Assembly (NCBI RefSeq): GCF_003732705.1
Contig: NZ_MOBR01000009.1
Span: 649,034-713,033 of the forward strand
Source of the DNA: Pseudomonas frederiksbergensis
GTDB taxonomy: Bacteria > Pseudomonadota > Gammaproteobacteria > Pseudomonadales > Pseudomonadaceae
Length of the DNA: 64,000 nucleotides
Direction: 5' to 3'
Shown: piece by piece, positions 59,696-64,000 of the stretch
Layout of the letters: every line of letters starts with the position of its first letter
How positions within the stretch are numbered: position 1 is the stretch's first letter
Notes under the pieces: generated by a model
What the model was told of the DNA's origin: nothing
Database searches by the model: none
Seen by the model: the letters and a program-made list of their open reading frames with translations, nothing else
Made by a program: the position numbers and the translations under genes

Positions 59696-60613
59696 ATGGA
59701 TATCGAAGAACTACAGACCTTCGTGGAAGTGGCTGATGCCGGGGGCATTTCGCAGGCCGCACTGCGTCTTGGCGTGTCGAAATCGATCGTCAGCCGACGC
59801 CTGGCTCGGCTTGAAACCGAACTGGGCGTGCAACTGCTGGCACGCTCCACTCGCGGGGCGGCACTGACTGAGGCCGGCGCGACGTTCCGGGACTACGCCG
59901 CCAGGGTCTGCACCGAGATCGACATCGCCAAGGAAACGATCCTGCCCGCTGGCGCCCTCCGCGGCCGCTTGCGCGTGGCCGTCCCGCTGTCGTTTGGCCC
60001 GACTCACTTCGCACCGGTACTAGCGGAAATGGCACGCCGTCACCCTCAGTTGCATATGCAGACTTGCTACAGTGATCGCTTCGTTGACCTCATCACCGAG
60101 GGCTACGATTGCGCCATTCGGGTGGGTTATCTGAAGGACTCCAATCTGATCGCAAGGCGCATAGGCCCGGTCTACACCAAACTCGTCGCGAGCCCCGACT
60201 ACATCAAGGCGCACGGTGCACCCGAGACGCCGGACGAACTGATCGCCCATCAGGCGCTCATGCAGAGCACCGAAGCCTGGCAATTCATGGATGGCGACAA
60301 GATCATCACGGTTCGTCCGCAAGGACGCTTCAAGGCCGACAACGGCACCGCCCTCGTCGCCGCCGCGACCGCTGGCCTCGGTGTCGCCTACCTGCCCGAC
60401 TGCCTCACCCATGAACACGTGGCATCCGGCGCACTGGTGCCGATCATGGCAAACCATCCACCCCCTCCGGCCGGTGCCTACATCATCCGCCCACCTGGTC
60501 CGCATCCAGCGCGGAAAATACGTGTGCTCACTGAACTGCTGATCGAGTTCTTCGGCGAAACTCCGCACCTGGCGGTGCAGCCGCTATCACATCAGGATGA
60601 TGCGCTGGCGTGA
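59696..60613 (+). CDS. LysR-type transcriptional regulator
   Basis: 305 aa from ATG 59696 (MDIEELQTFVEVADAGGIS), with AAGGGGA upstream; the frame extends to 59636 but without similarity. N-terminal helix-turn-helix (SQAALRLGVSKSIVSRRLARLE) and a type 2 periplasmic-binding-like effector domain of the CrgA group (VAVPLSFGPTHFAPVLAEM, YDCAIRVGYLKDSNLIARRIG). Divergent from the YcaC-like hydrolase gene with about 180 nt between starts, the classical layout for a LysR protein and its target. Confidence 0.9.
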   Translation: MDIEELQTFVEVADAGGISQAALRLGVSKSIVSRRLARLETELGVQLLARSTRGAALTEAGATFRDYAARVCTEIDIAKETILPAGALRGRLRVAVPLSFGPTHFAPVLAEMARRHPQLHMQTCYSDRFVDLITEGYDCAIRVGYLKDSNLIARRIGPVYTKLVASPDYIKAHGAPETPDELIAHQALMQSTEAWQFMDGDKIITVRPQGRFKADNGTALVAAATAGLGVAYLPDCLTHEHVASGALVPIMANHPPPPAGAYIIRPPGPHPARKIRVLTELLIEFFGETPHLAVQPLSHQDDALA

Positions 60614-60650
60614 GGCTGAGCAAAGCAGGAGCGACAGACGTCGGAAAATA

Positions 60651-60686
60651 GGGACGGATTTATTTACTGAAAAATAGATCTGTCCC
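60651..60686. repeat. GGGACGGAT/ATCTGTCCC palindromic element, copy 1
   Basis: Imperfect inverted repeat with arms GGGACGGATTTATTT and AAATAGATCTGTCCC around ACTGA, followed by ATTGTCGTCCC. Near-identical at 63185-63220, half copy at 61249-61275. Sequences of this kind are often seen near REP-associated transposase genes in Pseudomonas, though no transposase is visible here. Confidence 0.8.
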
Positions 60687-60740
60687 ATTGTCGTCCCTTT
60701 TTTTTCTGTTTGGTAAACGACTTTAGCCATCGATTATGGT

Positions 60741-61094
60741 TTATTCGACGCAAACAACGGATGCTTCTGCGCTAGGAAATTTATGCTGTGTTATATAGAG
60801 TTGTCCGTTCAATGCTGTGTAATTTGTTTTCTCTTTAAGGAATGGGCGGACTTCTGTTTCTGCTTTAAATGGATGGCATAACTCATCCGCTCGTTGTTTG
60901 ACAAAGCCTACAACTTGTTCTTGTTTGTTGTAGCCGTTACCTTCGAAAGTAACCGTATAGGTGTTAGCACCTGTTTTTACGTCGGTGTATCCACCGTCGT
61001 ACATTGTCGAGCCTTTGGGTGCATATGGAATGCCGGAACAAGCCGAAATAAAGACGCAAGAAGCGATTAATAAGAATTGATATTTTTTCATCAT
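60741..61094 (-). CDS. Small outer-membrane-type lipoprotein, function unknown
   Basis: 117 aa. The start MMKKYQFLLIASCVFISACSG is a lipoprotein signal with lipobox ISAC (Cys about residue 19-20). The mature part has YAPKGSTMYDGGYTDVKTG and YTVTFEGNGYNKQEQV, a pattern seen in short lipoproteins of the CC0125/CC1285 kind, thought to sit in the envelope. Codon use and base composition are visibly more AT-rich than in neighbouring genes. It is framed by copies of the GGGACGGAT element (60651 and 61249), which suggests it arrived as a small cassette. Confidence 0.8.
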   Translation of the reverse strand: MMKKYQFLLIASCVFISACSGIPYAPKGSTMYDGGYTDVKTGANTYTVTFEGNGYNKQEQVVGFVKQRADELCHPFKAETEVRPFLKEKTNYTALNGQLYITQHKFPSAEASVVCVE

Positions 61095-61248
61095 GGATGA
61101 ACCTGAAGGTTGGCTAAGAGACGAGTTTTAGTCTTGCTCACGGAGGAAACCGATATGGATGACTGCAGGCCCTGCTGCGCCATAGAATTCAAAGCAGTAT
61201 TCAGAATGCTACTATTTTGCCACTATCGTGTCCAACGTCCTGGCCTGC

Positions 61249-61275
61249 ACTGAAAAATAGATCTGTCCCGTTGTC
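61249..61275 (+). repeat. GGGACGGAT/ATCTGTCCC element, partial copy 2
   Basis: Only the right half (ACTGAAAAATAGATCTGTCCC-type, with G for A after TCCC) remains; it ends three bases before the second copy of the 239-bp repeat. Confidence 0.75.
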
Positions 61276-61278
61276 TCT

Positions 61279-61503
61279 CTCATCGGCGAACGCCGATACG
61301 AACCCGCCGCGTTTAAAGCCTCACTGGGGCTCAAAGACGTTGACTTGATTCTTGCTGCTGCCAAGCAAGTGTCTGTTCAGATGCCCACGGCAGACATGAT
61401 CCGCGACAACCTGCTGGACGCCATTGCCCATGGCGAGGGGGATATGGATCTTGCTGTGTTGGCGGAGGTTGAGGAGCGGCGAGCACGGGGAGAAGATCGG
61501 TAG
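61279..61503 (+). pseudogene. Truncated 3' copy of the dehydrogenase-family gene (239-bp repeat copy 2, to 61517)
   Basis: Last 75 codons of the gene at 57901-58782, in frame to the TAG, with no start or N-terminal Rossmann domain. Identity with copy 1 continues to 61517. Unlike copy 1 it is followed by an intrinsic terminator, which suggests that this fragment keeps the original downstream context and that the full gene lost it when the intervening 2.5 kb arrived. Confidence 0.92.
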
Positions 61504-61528
61504 ATACCTTGGTCTTTGTAGAAATGCA

Positions 61529-61565
61529 TAAAAAAAGCGCTGCTTGATGAGTGGCGCTTTTTTTG
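61529..61565 (+). terminator. Intrinsic terminator
   Basis: AAAAAGCGC stem, TGCTTGATGAGTG-type loop, GCGCTTTTTTT tail; strong symmetric hairpin with runs of A and T on both sides, so it could work in both directions. Lies 26 nt after the truncated dehydrogenase copy. Confidence 0.85.
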
Positions 61566-61743
61566 TTTGGAGTGGGCGATCAGTGCTTTCGATGTACGGG
61601 ATGATGTGCGGATTCTTCGGAACTGCAGAGACTTCATTTTTGATGAATTTCTTCAGCGTATTCAACGAACTGCTACCGTGGAGCAGCTCAGCGAATTGAC
61701 TCTGCTGGGCGGAATGCTGACAGGTATCGGCCATAGCAGCCCT

Positions 61744-62169
61744 TCATAGGCGGCTGCTATTGTCCCCTGTAGACGGCATCTCCAGGTTTTTTGCGATTCG
61801 GGCCAAGATCTTTGTACATTCTTCAGAAACAACGAGTGGTGGCTCATTAATCATGTAAAGCAGGTGTTCGAACGCTACTCCAGCCTCGTTGTGATCGACG
61901 TAATCCATAACGATTTCACCACCTTTCTCTAAACCTGCCTGAGCTAACGCATGGTCAACCGGTACAGGGCCGGTTTGTTTGTATGCAATGGACATCAGCG
62001 CGGTTATTTCCTTGAGCGCCTCTGTGAAGTCGGCTCTCAAGCCCTTGTTATGGCCGCTCACTAAAAACGCTCCTTCGATTAAGATAACTTGCGACCAGCC
62101 TGCTTCTGGTCGATACCGGCCCATCGAGATCGACTGCCAACGACCAAAACAGTCAATCACCGAGAGCAA
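61744..62169 (-). CDS. Small protein, possibly a MafI-type immunity protein
   Basis: Up to 141 aa from a TTG at 62169; a GTG at 62160 and an ATG sixteen codons in are alternatives, and none has a good ribosome site. The C-terminal half (GGEIVMDYVDHNEAGVAFEHLLYMI, VSEECTKILARIAKNLEM) has the ...DYI.HGE...AFE.L... pattern that I associate with MafI immunity proteins, a tentative match. It begins 10 nt after the DUF3144 gene stops, so the two are probably cotranscribed. No cognate toxin gene is present in the window. Confidence 0.6.
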   Translation of the reverse strand: MLSVIDCFGRWQSISMGRYRPEAGWSQVILIEGAFLVSGHNKGLRADFTEALKEITALMSIAYKQTGPVPVDHALAQAGLEKGGEIVMDYVDHNEAGVAFEHLLYMINEPPLVVSEECTKILARIAKNLEMPSTGDNSSRL

Positions 62170-62179
62170 CCAATATCTA

Positions 62180-62476
62180 TCAGGCGTCTTTCGCAGTCAT
62201 GTACTGGCTGAAATTGTTGATATGGTCGTCGAGATTGTCCTCGAGCATCATCCGGTACTGCTCACAAAAATACTTCAACATCGCTTCGCGAGCCTGAGCC
62301 ATTTCCTCGCCTGATTTGAAGTTGCGAGCGCTCACCCAAGCATTGAATCGAGTGGAGCCAAACATCATCGACGCACTGACTTTGCCAAGGTCTCCGAACT
62401 CCCTGAGCTGCTCGTTCGAAAGGTTTATATGCGCGTCTGCTCGATCATAGAATGCTTCATCGGTCGCATCTGGCAT
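62180..62476 (-). CDS. DUF3144 family protein
   Basis: 98 aa from ATG 62476 (MPDATDEAFYDRADAHINLSNEQ); an extension to 62530 is not conserved. The pattern DEAFYDRADAHINLSN, GKVSASMMFGSTRFNAW and YFCEQYRMMLEDNLDDHINNF is that of DUF3144, small helical proteins of unknown function common in Pseudomonas. It precedes the MafI-like gene on the same strand. Confidence 0.82.
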   Translation of the reverse strand: MPDATDEAFYDRADAHINLSNEQLREFGDLGKVSASMMFGSTRFNAWVSARNFKSGEEMAQAREAMLKYFCEQYRMMLEDNLDDHINNFSQYMTAKDA

Positions 62477-62720
62477 GGCTGGGTACCTTTCTATCAATGT
62501 TGGAAATTCCAATTGGAACACTTCCCGCATCGGCTAGCTACGACACGTAAACGAAAAAAAATGCCAAGGTTTGACGTCCGCTATTGGCACTCGCCGGTTA
62601 CCGCGCGGTTGCCCTTCAGCAATCGTTGAACCTGGCGATAACCTGTTCGGCGATTCACGCGGACTCGAACTCTTTCCCACCAAGTGAACCCTTGGCCCTC
62701 TATCGTTGAATGGACTTCCT

Positions 62721-63185
62721 ATGCATCACCGCATCCATGCCGCTTACCATCAAGCGAAATTTAGCCGTAGCCGCTGTGCCTGGCTGTTTATCGACGATGT
62801 ACCTATCGAGGAGTGGCTAAACAATCACCTCGAATACCCCGATCTCGACCTGAACGGTCTTTCATTGATGTGGTTGCTGGACGAGGAAGAAGATGCGCTT
62901 GCCCAACGGCGTTTCGCCCCTGCAGAAGACGGCACATCGACTCCGGTTCCGCTACTGGTTTGCGGCGATGACATGGACTTCGATTGCTTTGTGCTGATGA
63001 CCGAACAGGTGATTGACGGAGAGACTCTGCACTGGCGCCGTTTTGGGTTGAGCGTGTCCAGCGGTCTGGAAGTCGGTATTACCACTCGATGGGATGCCGA
63101 GAATCGCTCGATCAGTTTCCCCCTGGCGGAATTTCGCGAGGCGCTGGAGGACTTTTACAGGCTAATGAAAGCCTGCGAAAAATAG
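62721..63185 (+). CDS. Hypothetical protein, acidic, immunity-like
   Basis: 154 aa from ATG 62721 (MHHRIHAAYHQAKFSRS); a TTG five codons earlier is possible. No family recognised. It is acidic with a tryptophan-rich start (CAWLFIDDVPIEEWLNN) and FDCFVLMTEQVIDGETLHWRRFG in the middle, features common in single-domain immunity proteins. It stands alone between the DUF3144 pair and the Imm41-like gene; its stop is immediately followed by copy 3 of the GGGACGGAT element, the stop codon sharing the ATAGGG context. Confidence 0.6.
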   Translation: MHHRIHAAYHQAKFSRSRCAWLFIDDVPIEEWLNNHLEYPDLDLNGLSLMWLLDEEEDALAQRRFAPAEDGTSTPVPLLVCGDDMDFDCFVLMTEQVIDGETLHWRRFGLSVSSGLEVGITTRWDAENRSISFPLAEFREALEDFYRLMKACEK

Positions 63186-63220
63186 GGACGGATTTATTTA
63201 CTGAATAATAGATCTGTCCC
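63185..63220. repeat. GGGACGGAT/ATCTGTCCC palindromic element, copy 3
   Basis: Same as copy 1 at 60651 except ACTGAATAATAG for ACTGAAAAATAG; followed by ATTGTCGCTGGTCCC as in copy 1 with small changes. Confidence 0.8.
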
Positions 63221-63548
63221 ATTGTCGCTGGTCCCTTACAACTGAACAGAAGCCGTAAAAGAAACGGAATGTTTAGAACCCGTGTTCGTGCGTTTCCGAA
63301 AGAAATGCTGGGTTAACCATCACGTTAGATGCGGAACTGAATTACCTCGGATTTCGTTGACTGGCCGCCTCTGGCCGTTTTCTGCCTATCGCCAAGGGCA
63401 ACAATCGGCCAATACCGGACGTTCGTGCCCCCTTACAAGCCGTGAAGCCAGCGTCAAGTTAACCTTGATACTCGAACCTCATTGCTCCGCATCGACCCAA
63501 TCGCTACCCTTCAATGCTGCCAAGAAATGTGAGAAAGGACTTACCTAA
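63221..63548. other. Intergenic region before the Imm41-like gene
   Basis: 328 nt without a supported gene. It contains a segment near 63385-63415 resembling, in inverse orientation, 62567-62610 (ACGTCCGNTATTGGC and GTTGCCC words), probably remnants of a dispersed Pseudomonas intergenic sequence. An AAAGGA ribosome site lies just before 63549. Confidence 0.4.
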
Positions 63549-63941
63549 ATGGATGCTCATTCTGTAATCGCCAGAAATTTCGCTGGGTGCGAAGAGTACG
63601 ATGACCAATCTTTCATTGGACGATTACATGAGGAATCAATTTGGGCTCACGATGACTACTTGATGGTGGAGTGGGCGCTGTATCAACTAGCAACAGACAC
63701 ATGCACCTCCCAAGAACTCTCTGGGAGGATTTTTCGCATTTTCAGCTATTGCTTTCTATTGATCGGCTGCCACCTGGATCGTCGAGATGGCTTCAAGATC
63801 GAAAACCTTAAAAGAAAGGAGGTCTATGATCTTCGTGAAAGAATACAGCTGGTTTTTGAAGGTTTCTTCGCTCGAAGAATGCCAGCACCAAGCATTTTTT
63901 CCGCCCCCAATCCTCTGCTGATCTCCATCCATCAGCATTGA
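63549..63941 (+). CDS. Imm41-like immunity protein
   Basis: 130 aa from ATG 63549. The pattern GCEEYDDQSFIGRLHEESIW, LMVEWALYQL, RIFRIFSYCFLLIGCHLDRRDGFKIENL and LRERIQLVFEGFF corresponds, as I recall it, to the Imm41 family, immunity partners of polymorphic toxins. The expected toxin gene is not visible upstream; it may lie beyond the window or be lost, leaving an orphan immunity gene. It is complete and ends 59 nt before the window edge. Confidence 0.68.
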   Translation: MDAHSVIARNFAGCEEYDDQSFIGRLHEESIWAHDDYLMVEWALYQLATDTCTSQELSGRIFRIFSYCFLLIGCHLDRRDGFKIENLKRKEVYDLRERIQLVFEGFFARRMPAPSIFSAPNPLLISIHQH

Positions 63942-64000
63942 CCGCTTTGGGTCCAGGCTGTGTGAAAACGCGCTAAATACCTCGAAAACTGAGAGGCGCG

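Noticed and set aside
61321..61734. A 137-codon minus-strand frame
   Set aside because: Most of it is antisense to the duplicated dehydrogenase fragment; an equivalent frame exists antisense to copy 1 at 58600-58857, so it is a shadow.
62567..63415. Inverted related segments near 62567-62610 and 63385-63415
   Set aside because: Similarity is limited to short words (ACGTCCGNTATTGGC, GTTGCCC) with different spacing; too weak to call a mobile element.
63282..63548. An 88-codon plus-strand frame before the Imm41-like gene
   Set aside because: Composition resembles translated intergenic repeat remnants and there are no family features.

Overview
The window is chromosomal DNA of a Pseudomonas, most likely of the P. 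fluorescens group. The grounds are dense GC-rich coding, the typical GAGCGAGC/GCTCGCGA REP hairpins, an AruH/AruI arginine-transaminase locus and DUF3144/YcaC-type genes. It splits into four blocks: a rhizobitoxine-type toxin operon, an NRPS-PKS cluster, a large catabolic/transport regulon, and a patchwork of recently rearranged accessory DNA.

Block 1 (1-11641). An eight-gene minus-strand operon (8928 down past base 1) encodes a PhnW-like aminotransferase, an O-acetylhomoserine sulfhydrylase-like enzyme, a membrane fatty-acid-desaturase-like protein, a class I glutamine amidotransferase, a LysE exporter, a GMC oxidoreductase, a MetA homoserine acyltransferase and a glutamine-synthetase-like ligase (cut by the window edge). 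The first two correspond to the two halves of Bradyrhizobium RtxA, here separate genes 1 nt apart, and the third to RtxC, so the operon very probably makes rhizobitoxine or a close enol-ether amino acid. MetA carries Glu111, the acetyl-CoA-type residue, and would supply the O-acetylhomoserine. The ligase and amidotransferase may add and remove a gamma-glutamyl group. Next to it lies an enteric-type divergent lysR-lysA pair.

Block 2 (12043-38631). A GNAT acetyltransferase and an MFS transporter face a minus-strand cluster of three overlapping megasynthase genes (38046 to 15108), an MbtH protein and a TauD-type dioxygenase. By hand reading the order is: half C-A-PCP-C-A(Pro-like)-PCP-Cy-A(Cys)-PCP-Ox; then docking-C-A-PCP-TE; then A-PCP-C-A(Pro)-PCP-KS-KR-ACP-TE. 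So there is a thiazole module, two TE domains, a PKS module without AT, and a third protein that can start its own chain. Prolyl extension by KS-KR beside a TauD enzyme recalls detoxin/rimosamide logic.

Block 3 (38632-58782). This is an arginine/guanidino or polyamine catabolic region: acylase-type M14 hydrolase, two BetI-like TetR regulators, EamA transporter, amino-acid ABC transporter whose ATPase is fused to an AruH-like aminotransferase, AruI-like decarboxylase, an orphan degenerate response regulator, quinone reductase, ADP-forming acyl-CoA synthetase, acyl-CoA dehydrogenase, enoyl-CoA hydratase, then a PotF-like binding protein, LuxR regulator, class III aminotransferase and a beta-hydroxyacid-dehydrogenase-family enzyme. 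Five TGAAC-N4-GTTCA-like boxes sit before its transcription units, two promoters share a further 19-mer, and a separate 26-bp dyad precedes the PotF-like gene and the aminotransferase/dehydrogenase pair.

Block 4 (58558-64000). A 239-bp direct duplication of the end of the dehydrogenase gene brackets a YcaC-like hydrolase, a LysR regulator and a small lipoprotein; three copies of a GGGACGGAT/ATCTGTCCC palindrome are scattered here, followed by small immunity-like genes. No rRNA, tRNA or CRISPR array was seen.
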